Made by a program: the position numbers and the translations under genes. A stretch of 64,000 nt of DNA. Source: Bradyrhizobium sp. NDS-1. GTDB lineage: Bacteria > Pseudomonadota > Alphaproteobacteria > Rhizobiales > Xanthobacteraceae. The stretch is taken from positions 496,001-560,000 of the forward strand of contig NZ_CP136628.1 in the NCBI RefSeq assembly GCF_032918005.1, given 5' to 3'. Under the pieces are notes generated by a model, which had not been told where the DNA came from, searched no databases, and saw only the letters and a program-made list of their open reading frames with translations. The stretch's first letter is position 1. The number at the start of each line of letters is the position of its first letter. Positions 17,838 through 25,800 of this stretch are shown in pieces.

Positions 17838-19463
17838 ATGGCGCAGGCCAAGACACATGAGGCCAAGACGCATCAGGCCAAAGCCCAGTTCGGCTATCGC
17901 CGCCATCCCGATCAGGACCGCGCCAGCCAAAGCCCGGCCGAGCATCCGGTCGTGGTTGTCGGCGCCGGCCCGGTCGGGCTGTCGCTCGCGATCGATCTCG
18001 CCCAGCGCGGCCAGCGCGTCGTCCTTCTGGATGACGCCGACCGCATCGGCGAGGGCTCCCGCGCGATCTGCTTCTCGAAACGCTCGCTGGAATATTGGGA
18101 CCGGCTCGGCGTCGGCGACCGCATGGTCGCCAAGGGCGTGGTGTGGAGCGTCGGCCGGATCTTCCACGGGGAGTCTCAGCTCTACCAGTTCAACCTGCTG
18201 CCCGAAGACGGCCACAAGCGGCCGGCCTTCATCAATTTGCAGCAATACTACGCCGAGGCCTATCTGGTCGATCGCATCCAGGATCTGCCCGAGATCGATT
18301 TGCGCTGGCGCAACAAGGTGACGGCGCTGGAGCAGCGCAACGATTCCGCCCTGTTGACGATCGAAACGCCGGAGGGCGCCTATCGTCTGCATGCGCAATA
18401 TGTGATCGCCTGTGATGGCGCGCGGTCCTCGCTGCGGCAGATGGTTGGCGCCGAGTTCGCGGGCCAGGTGTTCGAGGATCAGTTCCTGATCGCCGACGTC
18501 AAGATGACCGCGGAATTCCCGACCGAGCGCTGGTTCTGGTTCGATCCGCCGTTCCATGCGGGACGCTCGGCGCTGCTGCACCGGCAGCCCGACGACGTCT
18601 GGCGCATCGATCTCCAGCTCAATCGCTACGCCGATCCCGTTGTCGAAAAGAAGCCTGAAAACGTGCGGCCGCGGATCGCGCGCATGCTCGGTCACGATAA
18701 GTTCGAGTTCGAGTGGATATCGCTGTACAAATTCCAATGCCGGCGGATGGACCGCTTCATCCATGGCCGCGTGATTTTTGCCGGCGATTCCGCGCACCAG
18801 GTTTCGCCGTTCGGCGCGCGCGGCGCGAACTCGGGACTCGAGGACGCCGAAAATCTCGCCTGGAAGCTCGACCGCGTGCTGCGCGGCACCTCGCCGGCCA
18901 GCCTGCTGGAGAGCTATCATGCCGAGCGCAGCATGGCGGCGGACGAGAACATCCGCGAATCCACCCGCTCGACCGATTTCATGGCGCCGAACTCGCATCA
19001 GGAAGCCCGGCTGCGCAAGGCGGTGTTGTCGCTCGCCAGGGAGACCGAGTTCGGCAAGCGCATGGTCAATGGCGGACGGCTGTCGGTGCCGTGCAGCTAC
19101 GATTCGCCGTTGTCGTCGCCGGATACGGATGTGTGGGGCGGCGGACCTTTTCCCGGCTGCTCCATGCTCGACGCGCCGATTGCCGAGCAGAGCTATCTGA
19201 CGGATGCATTCCGAAAGGGTGGAACGGACTTTACGCTGCTGTCGTTCAGCAACGGCGCGGCGATCCCGGGGCCCGATGGGGTGAAGGAGATCCGCATCGA
19301 CGGCGGACTTGCCGATCGCGCGGGCCTCGTCGCAAAGCGCTATCACGCCGAGCCGGGCGCCGCCTATCTGCTCCGGCCCGACGGCTACGTCGCGGCGCGC
19401 TTCCGCCATCCGACGCCAGCGGCGATCGCGGCGGCCCTGTCGCGGGCGCAAGGTCTGAATTGA
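17838..19463 (+). CDS. FAD-dependent aromatic hydroxylase (MhpA/PheA-type flavoprotein)
   Basis: 541 residues. After a short odd Lys/Thr/Ala-rich leader containing two AKTH units comes the Rossmann FAD motif (VVVVGAGPVGLSLAIDLAQR). The DG motif follows (YVIACDGARSSLRQMVG), and then the second FAD motif (GDSAHQVSPFGARGANSGLE). The C-terminal thioredoxin-like extension of the phenol-hydroxylase subgroup is present but short. Such enzymes hydroxylate phenolic rings with NAD(P)H and O2. First gene of an operon with hmgA and fahA, so a plausible job is making homogentisate or a ring-cleavable relative from a hydroxylated aromatic acid; the substrate is not readable. The DUF2783 gene follows after 7 bases. 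Confidence 0.85.
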   Translation: MAQAKTHEAKTHQAKAQFGYRRHPDQDRASQSPAEHPVVVVGAGPVGLSLAIDLAQRGQRVVLLDDADRIGEGSRAICFSKRSLEYWDRLGVGDRMVAKGVVWSVGRIFHGESQLYQFNLLPEDGHKRPAFINLQQYYAEAYLVDRIQDLPEIDLRWRNKVTALEQRNDSALLTIETPEGAYRLHAQYVIACDGARSSLRQMVGAEFAGQVFEDQFLIADVKMTAEFPTERWFWFDPPFHAGRSALLHRQPDDVWRIDLQLNRYADPVVEKKPENVRPRIARMLGHDKFEFEWISLYKFQCRRMDRFIHGRVIFAGDSAHQVSPFGARGANSGLEDAENLAWKLDRVLRGTSPASLLESYHAERSMAADENIRESTRSTDFMAPNSHQEARLRKAVLSLARETEFGKRMVNGGRLSVPCSYDSPLSSPDTDVWGGGPFPGCSMLDAPIAEQSYLTDAFRKGGTDFTLLSFSNGAAIPGPDGVKEIRIDGGLADRAGLVAKRYHAEPGAAYLLRPDGYVAARFRHPTPAAIAAALSRAQGLN

Positions 19464-19470
19464 GGTTTTC

Positions 19471-19695
19471 ATGCCGCTGTCCACCAGCTCCAACTTCGCG
19501 CGACCTGACGACGCCTTCCGTGCCATCGCGGAGGCGCATCGTGGTCTCACGGAGGAGCAGAGCGCCGATCTGGACGCGGCGCTGGTGCTGATCCTCGCCA
19601 ACCATGTCGGCGACATCGATGTGCTGCGCGAGGCGATCGCTCTCGCCAAGAGGCGCATGATCGACGGCCAGCAGCAACAACAGCAACAACAATGA
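19471..19695 (+). CDS. DUF2783 small protein with poly-Gln tail
   Basis: A 74-residue helical protein of the DUF2783 type (DDAFRAIAEAHRGLTEEQSADL, LANHVGDIDVLREAIALAK). Members typically sit next to FAD hydroxylases, as here, suggesting an accessory role for the monooxygenase; function unknown. The last eight residues before the stop are all Gln, encoded by mixed CAG/CAA codons (19669-19692). This is unusual for a bacterial protein and likely length-variable between strains. Spacing to both neighbours is short, so it is translated within the operon. Confidence 0.75.
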   Translation: MPLSTSSNFARPDDAFRAIAEAHRGLTEEQSADLDAALVLILANHVGDIDVLREAIALAKRRMIDGQQQQQQQQ

Positions 19696-19719
19696 CCCTG
19701 TGACCTGAAGGACGAATTG

Positions 19720-20676
19720 ATGGCGAAGAACTTCGCATCCACCGGCGACCTCTCCGAGAAGACAATCACCTTTTCCGAGATCGGCACCGATCTCTATGCC
19801 TTCACCGCCGAGGGCGATCCGAACACGGCGATCATCGTCGGCGACGACGGCTGCCTGGTGTTCGACGCGCAGGCGACGCCGGCGATGGCGAACAAGGTGA
19901 TCGAGCGCGTGCGCGCGGTCACCGACAAGCCGATCAAATATGTCGTGCTGTCGCACTATCATGCCGTGCGCGTGCTGGGCGCCTCCGCCTACAAGGCGCA
20001 AGGCGTCGTCGCCTCGCAGGAGACGTACCGGCTGATCGAGGAGCGCGGCCAGCAGGATTGGGATTCCGAATATGGCCGCTTCCCGCGGCTGTTCCAGGAC
20101 GCGCAGAGCATTCCCGGCCTGACCTGGCCGACGCTGACCTTCGAAGGCGAGATGTCGATCTATCTCGGCAAGCGCGAGGTGCGGCTGATGCAACTCGGAG
20201 CCGGCCACACCTCCGGCGACATCGTCGCCTGGGTGCCGGACGCCGAGGTGATGTTCTCCGGCGACCTCATCGAATATCACTCGGCCTGCTATTGCGGCGA
20301 TGCGCATTTGCGCGAATGGCCGATGACGCTGAACGAGATCCGCAACTTCAATCCCAAGGCGATCGCGCCGGGCCGCGGCGATGCGCTCAAGGGCACCGCC
20401 ACGGTGCGCGAGGCCATTGCCATGACGCGCGACTTCGTCACCTCGCTCTATGGCGCCGCGGAGATTTCGGTCGCCAAGGGTCGCAGCTTGAAGGAATCGA
20501 TGGCGGCGACGCGCGAGGTGATGGATCCGAAGTTCAGCAGCTTCGCCATCTACGAGCACTGCCTGCCGTTCAACGTGTCGCGCGCCTACGACGAGGCGTC
20601 GGGCATCGATGATCCCGTGATCTGGACCGACAAGCGCGACCAGGAAATGTGGGCCGCCCTGCAAGGAGGAGGATAG
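19720..20676 (+). CDS. Metallo-beta-lactamase-fold protein with altered metal site
   Basis: 318 residues from ATG 19720 (the TTG three bases upstream is also in frame). The fold is clear ([59 protein letters not shown]). The signature HxHxDH reads His79-Tyr-His81-Ala-Val83-Arg84: the Asp and second His that bind the second metal are lost, while His79, His81, the GHT His and the SGD Asp remain. A single-metal site or a non-hydrolytic role is likely. It lies between the hydroxylase/DUF2783 pair and hmgA, ending 2 bases before the hmgA start, so it belongs to aromatic degradation; the reaction is unknown. Confidence 0.8.
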   Translation: MAKNFASTGDLSEKTITFSEIGTDLYAFTAEGDPNTAIIVGDDGCLVFDAQATPAMANKVIERVRAVTDKPIKYVVLSHYHAVRVLGASAYKAQGVVASQETYRLIEERGQQDWDSEYGRFPRLFQDAQSIPGLTWPTLTFEGEMSIYLGKREVRLMQLGAGHTSGDIVAWVPDAEVMFSGDLIEYHSACYCGDAHLREWPMTLNEIRNFNPKAIAPGRGDALKGTATVREAIAMTRDFVTSLYGAAEISVAKGRSLKESMAATREVMDPKFSSFAIYEHCLPFNVSRAYDEASGIDDPVIWTDKRDQEMWAALQGGG

Positions 20677-20678
20677 TC

Positions 20679-22025
20679 ATGAACATCAACACCTCGCCTG
20701 ATCAGATCATCCGCAGTTCGGCGCAAGTCACGCCGGGCTACATGTCCGGCTTCGGCAACAGCTTCGAGACCGAGGCGTTGCCGGGCGCGCTGCCGATCGG
20801 GCGTAACTCGCCGCAACGCTGCGCCTATGGGCTCTATGCCGAGCAGCTCTCGGGCTCGCCCTTCACCGCGCCTCGCGGCAGCAACGAGCGTTCCTGGCTC
20901 TATCGCATCCGCCCCTCGGTGAAGCATTCGGGGCGTTTCGAGAAGGTCGATGCGGGCCTTTGGCGTTCGGCGCCGTGCCACGAATACGATCTGCCGATCG
21001 CGCAGATGCGCTGGGATCCGACGCCGCTGCCGAAGGACGACGTGACCTTCGTTCAGGGCGTGCAGAGCATGACGACGGCGGGGGACGTGAATACGCAGGC
21101 CGGCATGGCCGCGCATGTCTATCTCATCACCAAGTCGATGGTGGACCAGCACTTTTATAATGCAGACGGCGAGCTGATGTTCGTGCTCCAGCAGGGAAGC
21201 TTGCGCCTCGTCACTGAGTTCGGCCGCATCGACGCCGAGCCGGGCGAGATCGTGGTGATTCCGCGCGGCGTCAAATTCCGGGTCGAGGTTCCGAACGGGC
21301 CGGCGCGCGGCTATCTCTGCGAGAACTACGGCGGCGCGTTCACCCTGCCGGAGCGCGGGCCGATCGGCGCCAATTGCCTCGCCAATGCGCGCGACTTTCT
21401 CACGCCGGTTGCGTTCTACGAGGATAAGGACACGCCGACCGAGCTTTACGTGAAGTGGGGCGGCTCGCTGTTCAAGACCACGCTGCCGCACTCGCCGATC
21501 GACGTCGTCGCCTGGCACGGCAATTACGCGCCCTACAAATACGATCTGCGCACGTTCTCGCCGGTCGGCGCGATCGGCTTCGACCATCCCGATCCCTCGA
21601 TCTTCACGGTGCTGACTTCGCCGTCGGAGACGGCGGGCACCGCGAATATAGACTTCGTGATCTTCCCCGAACGCTGGATGGTCGCCGACAACACCTTCCG
21701 CCCGCCCTGGTACCACATGAACATCATGAGCGAGTTCATGGGCCTGATCTACGGTGTCTATGACGCCAAGCCGCAAGGCTTCGTCCCCGGCGGCATGAGT
21801 CTGCACAATTGCATGCTGCCGCACGGCCCGGACCGCGACGCCTTCGAGCACGCCAGCAACGGCGAATTGAAGCCGGTGAAGCTGACCGGGACCATGGCCT
21901 TCATGTTCGAGACCCGATATCCGCAGCGCGTCACCGCGCATGCCGCGAACGCATCCACGCTGCAGGACGATTATGCGGATTGCTGGAAGGGTTTGGAGAA
22001 GCGGTTCGATCCGAGCAAGCCGTAG
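20679..22025 (+). CDS. hmgA: Homogentisate 1,2-dioxygenase
   Basis: 448 residues, the normal length. Start ATG 20679 follows a strong AAGGAGGAGG ribosome site. Characteristic segments: [20 protein letters not shown] at the N-terminus, the cupin core ([19 protein letters not shown] and [11 protein letters not shown]), [12 protein letters not shown], and the iron-site region [18 protein letters not shown] followed by [15 protein letters not shown]. It opens the homogentisate ring with O2 and Fe(II) to give 4-maleylacetoacetate in the cytoplasm, the central step of tyrosine and phenylalanine breakdown. It follows the atypical metallo-hydrolase within the operon; fahA comes next after a repeat element. 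Confidence 0.97.
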   Translation: MNINTSPDQIIRSSAQVTPGYMSGFGNSFETEALPGALPIGRNSPQRCAYGLYAEQLSGSPFTAPRGSNERSWLYRIRPSVKHSGRFEKVDAGLWRSAPCHEYDLPIAQMRWDPTPLPKDDVTFVQGVQSMTTAGDVNTQAGMAAHVYLITKSMVDQHFYNADGELMFVLQQGSLRLVTEFGRIDAEPGEIVVIPRGVKFRVEVPNGPARGYLCENYGGAFTLPERGPIGANCLANARDFLTPVAFYEDKDTPTELYVKWGGSLFKTTLPHSPIDVVAWHGNYAPYKYDLRTFSPVGAIGFDHPDPSIFTVLTSPSETAGTANIDFVIFPERWMVADNTFRPPWYHMNIMSEFMGLIYGVYDAKPQGFVPGGMSLHNCMLPHGPDRDAFEHASNGELKPVKLTGTMAFMFETRYPQRVTAHAANASTLQDDYADCWKGLEKRFDPSKP

Positions 22026-22030
22026 CTTTC

Positions 22031-22185
22031 TTCCCCTCTCCCCTTGTGGGAGAGGGGGGCTCGCCGTGTAGCGGCGAGACGGGTGAGGGGTTCTCCCAGC
22101 ACGGAAATCTCTCATTGGAATTCGCGGAGACAACCCCTCATCTGGCGCTTCGCGCCAGGTTCTCCCACAAGGGGAGAAGGAAGAA
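22031..22185. repeat. Dispersed intergenic repeat between hmgA and fahA
   Basis: Ends are inverted copies (CCCTCTCCCCTTGTGGGAGA at the left, TTCTCCCACAAGGGGAGAAG at the right). Inside are GACGGGTGAGGGGT and its partner ACCCCTCATC. The same unit recurs at 40371-40521. It lies inside a predicted operon, so it may trim or stabilise the mRNA between hmgA and fahA; this is inferred. Confidence 0.75.
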
Positions 22186-22200
22186 AGAATTGAGCCAGAC

Positions 22201-23475
22201 GTGACAACCCATCCCAACGACCCCAGCCTCCGCTCCTTCATCGAGGTCGATCCTTCCTCCGACTTCCCGATCCAGAACCTGCCCTATGGCGTGTTCTCGA
22301 CCCCTGCCAATCCGACGCCGCGCGTCGGTGTCGCGATCGGAAACTACGTGCTCGATCTCTGGGAGCTCGAGCAGGACTCTCGCCTTGACGTCGGTCCGCT
22401 CGGCGTGTTCTCCGGAGGCTCGCTCAATCCCTTCATGGCGCTGGGACCGAAGGTCTGGAGCAAGACGCGAGCGCGGCTCAGCGAATTGCTGCGTCACGAT
22501 CATCCGGAGCTGCGCGACAACGAGGAGCTGCGCAAGCAGTCACTCGTGCCGATGCGCGATGCAAGACTGCATCTGCCCTTCACCGTCTCCGGCTACACCG
22601 ATTTCTATTCCTCGAAGGAGCACGCCACCAATGTCGGCGTGATGTTCCGCGGCAAGGACAACGCGCTGCAGCCGAACTGGCTGCATATGCCGATCGCCTA
22701 TAACGGCCGCGCCTCGACGGTCGTGGTCTCGGGCACGAAAGTGAAGCGGCCGCGCGGACAGCTGAAGCCACCGAATGTCGAGGTGCCGAGCTTTGGCCCG
22801 TGCAAGCGGCTCGATTTCGAGCTGGAGATGGGCGTCGTCATTGGCCAACCCTCGCCGATGGGCGGCATGCTGAGCGAGAGCCAAGCCGAAGAGATGATCT
22901 TCGGCTTCGTGCTGCTCAACGACTGGAGCGCGCGCGACATCCAGCAATGGGAATATGTGCCGCTCGGCCCGTTCCTTGCGAAAGCATTCGCGACCTCGAT
23001 CAGCCCGTGGGTGGTGACGCGCGAGGCGCTGGAGCCGTTCCGCCGGAAGGGGCCGGAGCAGGATCCGGTGCCGCTGGACTATTTGAAGCAGACCAAACCG
23101 CAGAACTACGATGTCGAGCTCGACGTCTCCTTGCGCGCGGCGGGTGCCAATGCGCCGGCCGGCATCAGCCGCACCAATTTCGAGTACATGTACTGGTCCT
23201 CGGTGCAGCAGTTGATGCACCACGCCTCCTCAGGCTGCGCCATGAATGTCGGCGATCTCCTGGGGTCCGGCACCATCTCCGGCCCGGAGAAGAACCAGCG
23301 CGGCAGCCTGCTCGAGATCAGCTGGAACGGCACCGAGCCGGTCGAGCTGCCCGGCGGCGCCAAGCGTTCGTTCCTGGAAGACGGCGACAGCCTCGTGATG
23401 CGCGGCTGGTGCCAAGGCAACGGCTATCGCGTTGGGTTCGGCGAGGTCGAGGGGACGATTGTGGCGGCGGAGTGA
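22201..23475 (+). CDS. fahA: Fumarylacetoacetase
   Basis: 424 residues from GTG 22201; no better start lies downstream before conserved sequence begins. It has the N-terminal FAH domain (DFPIQNLPYGVFSTPANPTP) and the catalytic FAH fold. Metal-binding and active-site segments are seen in YTDFYSSKEHATNVGVMFRG, LDFELEMGVVIG and NDWSARDIQQWEYVPLGPFL, and the C-terminal SGTISGPEKNQRGSLLE is typical. It cleaves 4-fumarylacetoacetate to fumarate and acetoacetate, the last step after hmgA. The intervening isomerase (maiA) is not in this window. The GTG start follows the repeat element by 15 bases with a GAAGGAAGAAAG stretch as possible ribosome site. Confidence 0.97.
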   Translation: MTTHPNDPSLRSFIEVDPSSDFPIQNLPYGVFSTPANPTPRVGVAIGNYVLDLWELEQDSRLDVGPLGVFSGGSLNPFMALGPKVWSKTRARLSELLRHDHPELRDNEELRKQSLVPMRDARLHLPFTVSGYTDFYSSKEHATNVGVMFRGKDNALQPNWLHMPIAYNGRASTVVVSGTKVKRPRGQLKPPNVEVPSFGPCKRLDFELEMGVVIGQPSPMGGMLSESQAEEMIFGFVLLNDWSARDIQQWEYVPLGPFLAKAFATSISPWVVTREALEPFRRKGPEQDPVPLDYLKQTKPQNYDVELDVSLRAAGANAPAGISRTNFEYMYWSSVQQLMHHASSGCAMNVGDLLGSGTISGPEKNQRGSLLEISWNGTEPVELPGGAKRSFLEDGDSLVMRGWCQGNGYRVGFGEVEGTIVAAE

Positions 23476-23487
23476 GTTGCCCGCCGG

Positions 23488-23664
23488 CTATAAGTCGAGG
23501 CCCGCCTTGTCGAGCTCAGTTCGCATCCGAGCTGAAAAATCGATAATCTGCTGCCTGTCGAAATTGCAGTAGGTAGGAAGAGATTTGTCGGGGACGTGCT
23601 GAACCAGCGCTGCGCCGACCCGAATAATGTACCGAAGTTCTTCCGGCGTTACCTCAATCTGCAT
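23488..23664 (-). CDS. Small conserved-looking protein, 58 residues
   Basis: A short gene on the minus strand: MQIEVTPEELRYIIRVGAAL at the start and FSARMRTELDKAGLDL at the end. Its ATG lies three bases after the stop of the DUF1272 gene, so it is translated as the second gene of that operon. It is helical, without membrane segments or recognised motifs. Coding character and tight spacing support it; function unknown. Confidence 0.6.
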   Translation of the reverse strand: MQIEVTPEELRYIIRVGAALVQHVPDKSLPTYCNFDRQQIIDFSARMRTELDKAGLDL

Positions 23665-23667
23665 TCG

Positions 23668-23979
23668 CTATCGAGCCTCCGGCGGCACGTCACGGATCCG
23701 CGCGCAATGCGCCGCGACATCCTCCGCGCTGTACTTCAAATGCACGCGCTTGTCCGACGGCACCTGCCTGGTCGTGCACACGCCCGGCCGCCATTCCTGC
23801 GTGGGACGGATCGGGCGCGGGGCAAAACCGCCGCCGCAGTTTGGGCAGACGTTGAACAGCTTCGTGTCGACGCAATCCGCGCAGAACGTGCATTCATAGG
23901 AGCAGATCCGCGCATCCGTTGCATCAGGCGGCAGGTCGCGGTCGCAATATTCGCAGTTCGGTCGAAGCTGGAGCGCCAT
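23668..23979 (-). CDS. DUF1272 zinc-ribbon-like protein
   Basis: 103 residues. The N-terminal 50 residues hold a dense Cys pattern (PNCEYCDRDLPPD, ICSYECTFCADC, NVCPNCGGGF) typical of DUF1272, probably binding two zinc ions. The tail is basic and Pro-rich. The family is often described only as small Cys-rich proteins; its biochemical role is unknown. It heads a two-gene unit with the 58-residue protein and lies convergent to fahA. Confidence 0.85.
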   Translation of the reverse strand: MALQLRPNCEYCDRDLPPDATDARICSYECTFCADCVDTKLFNVCPNCGGGFAPRPIRPTQEWRPGVCTTRQVPSDKRVHLKYSAEDVAAHCARIRDVPPEAR

Positions 23980-24050
23980 GGCGGAATTCCCGATTTGGTC
24001 GGATCATCGCAGATCGCGGGGCTAGCGCGAATGCCGCATTTCCCTCGATT

Positions 24051-24530
24051 TCAGCCGGCCTTGATCTCCTTGAGCGGCAGCCGCGAACTCTCCTTCAGCC
24101 TATCCAGAACGATCGAGGAGCGCACATGCGCGACGCTCTGGTGCGGCATCAACACGTCGTTGACGAGGTTGGAGAGGCCCTTGAGGTCGCGCAGCACCGC
24201 CTTGAGCACATAGTCGGCATCGCCGGTGAGCGAATAGGCCTCCTGGATTTCATCGATCCGGTTCACCAGCGCGCGAAACCGCTTCGAATTATCCGGCGAG
24301 TGGGTCGCAAGCCCCACCTGGATGAAGGCGATGACGCCGAAGCCGAGCGCTTCGCTGGAGAGATCGGCGTGATAGCCCGCGATCACCTTCTCCTCCTCCA
24401 GCCGCATGCGCCGGCGCGAGCATTGCGACGCCGAGAGGCCCGCGAGGTCGGCGAGCTCCTGATTGGTGAGGCGGCCGTCGTCCTGGAGCGCACTGAGAAT
24501 CTTGAGATCGAAGGCGTCAACAGAGGTCAT
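24051..24530 (-). CDS. Lrp/AsnC-family transcriptional regulator
   Basis: Start ATG 24530 (MTSVDAFDLKILSALQDDGR) gives 159 residues; a frame extension to 24554 adds eight residues that overlap the palindrome. The N-terminal HTH reads LTNQELADLAGLSASQCSRR. The C-terminal RAM effector-binding domain contains YSLTGDADYVLKAVLRDLKG. Lrp/AsnC proteins sense amino acids. It diverges from hpd with a 17-base palindrome between them, so it probably activates or represses hpd in response to tyrosine or phenylalanine, as seen for related divergent pairs. Confidence 0.88.
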   Translation of the reverse strand: MTSVDAFDLKILSALQDDGRLTNQELADLAGLSASQCSRRRMRLEEEKVIAGYHADLSSEALGFGVIAFIQVGLATHSPDNSKRFRALVNRIDEIQEAYSLTGDADYVLKAVLRDLKGLSNLVNDVLMPHQSVAHVRSSIVLDRLKESSRLPLKEIKAG

Positions 24531-24548
24531 GCGTCCTTGGCCCATTTG

Positions 24549-24565
24549 ATGCACGGATCGTGCAT
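24549..24565. promoter_or_regulatory. Palindromic operator between the Lrp gene and hpd
   Basis: ATGCACG-GAT-CGTGCAT is a perfect 7-base inverted repeat with a 3-base spacer. It lies 18 bases upstream of the Lrp/AsnC start and 88 bases before hpd. Size and symmetry suit an Lrp-family dimer site; autoregulation and hpd control are inferred. Confidence 0.65.
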
Positions 24566-24653
24566 ATCATAGCCAAATGGCGCCCCGTTTGCACGTTCAT
24601 TGCAGGCCCCATGAAGGATAATTCCTCTCAGTAGCAATTCGGGAGAGCCTCCA

Positions 24654-25772
24654 ATGGGACCGTTTCCGCACGATGCACCGCCGGCCACCGTCAGCGCCGA
24701 GAATCCGAGGGGCACCGACGGGTTCGAGTTCGTCGAATATGCGCATCCCAACCCGGCCGAGTTGCACACGCTGTTCAAGCTGATGGGCTATGCGCCTGTC
24801 GCGCGCCACAAGACCAGGAAGATCACGGTCTATCGTCAGGGCGACATCAACTATCTCGTCAACGAAGAGCCCGGCACCCACGGCTATGAGTTCGTCGCCG
24901 CGCACGGGCCTTGCGCTCCGTCGATGGCGTTCCGTGTCGTCGATGCCAAGGCCGCCTATGAGCGCGCGATCGCACTCGGCGCCGAGCCTGCGGGTGTGTC
25001 CTCGGCACAGAAGACGCTCGACGTGCCCGCGATCAAGGGCATCGGCGGCAGCCTGCTTTATCTGGTCGATCGCTACGGCGCCAAGGGCTCGGCCTATGAT
25101 GCCGAGTTCGAATGGCTGGGGGTGCGTGATCCGCGGCCGGTCGGCGCCGGTCTGTTTTATCTCGACCACCTCACCCACAACGTCCATCGCGGCCGCATGG
25201 ATGTCTGGGCCGGCTTCTATGAGAAGCTGTTCAACTTCCGCCAGATCCGCTTCTTCGACATCGAGGGCCGCGCCTCGGGCCTGTTCTCGCGCGCCCTGAC
25301 CAGCCCCGACGGCAAGATCCGCATTCCGATCAACGAGGACGCCGGTGATTCCGGCCAGATCGAGGAATATCTGAAGACCTATCGCGGCGAGGGCATCCAG
25401 CACATCGCCTGCGGCTGCCGCGACATCTACCGCACCATCGAGGATCTGCGCGAAGCCGGCCTGCCCTTCATGCCGGCGCCGCCCGAGACCTATTTCGAGA
25501 AGATCGACACGCGGCTGCCCAAGCATGGCGAAGACCTCGCACGTCTCCAGAGGAACGGCATCCTGATCGACGGTGAAGGCGTGGTGGAGGGCGGCCAGAC
25601 CAAGGTGCTGCTCCAGATCTTCTCGGCCAACGCCATTGGTCCGATCTTCTTCGAGTTCATCCAGCGCAAGGGCGACGACGGATTCGGCGAGGGCAATTTC
25701 AAGGCCCTGTTCGAATCGATCGAGGAGGATCAGATCAGGCGTGGGGTGCTGAAGGTGGGCGACGCGGCGTAG
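24654..25772 (+). CDS. hpd: 4-hydroxyphenylpyruvate dioxygenase
   Basis: 372 residues, the normal bacterial length, from ATG 24654 after a GGGAGAG box. Two vicinal-oxygen-chelate halves. The iron triad is visible: His172 (YLDHLTHNV), His250 (GIQHIACGC) and Glu334 (IFFEFIQRKG). The C-terminal helix (GFGEGNFKALFESIEEDQIR) that gates the active site is intact. It converts 4-hydroxyphenylpyruvate, O2 and Fe(II) chemistry into homogentisate and CO2, feeding hmgA and fahA encoded 2-4 kb upstream on the same strand but in a separate unit. Confidence 0.97.
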   Translation: MGPFPHDAPPATVSAENPRGTDGFEFVEYAHPNPAELHTLFKLMGYAPVARHKTRKITVYRQGDINYLVNEEPGTHGYEFVAAHGPCAPSMAFRVVDAKAAYERAIALGAEPAGVSSAQKTLDVPAIKGIGGSLLYLVDRYGAKGSAYDAEFEWLGVRDPRPVGAGLFYLDHLTHNVHRGRMDVWAGFYEKLFNFRQIRFFDIEGRASGLFSRALTSPDGKIRIPINEDAGDSGQIEEYLKTYRGEGIQHIACGCRDIYRTIEDLREAGLPFMPAPPETYFEKIDTRLPKHGEDLARLQRNGILIDGEGVVEGGQTKVLLQIFSANAIGPIFFEFIQRKGDDGFGEGNFKALFESIEEDQIRRGVLKVGDAA

Positions 25773-25800
25773 GTCCCACCCTACGGGACTGTGCGCGGGG

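Noticed and set aside
17796..19787. A 663-codon frame opposite the FAD hydroxylase
   Set aside because: Antisense shadow; the hydroxylase has intact FAD motifs on the plus strand.
20586..22241. A 551-codon frame opposite hmgA
   Set aside because: Antisense shadow of a gene with all expected motifs.
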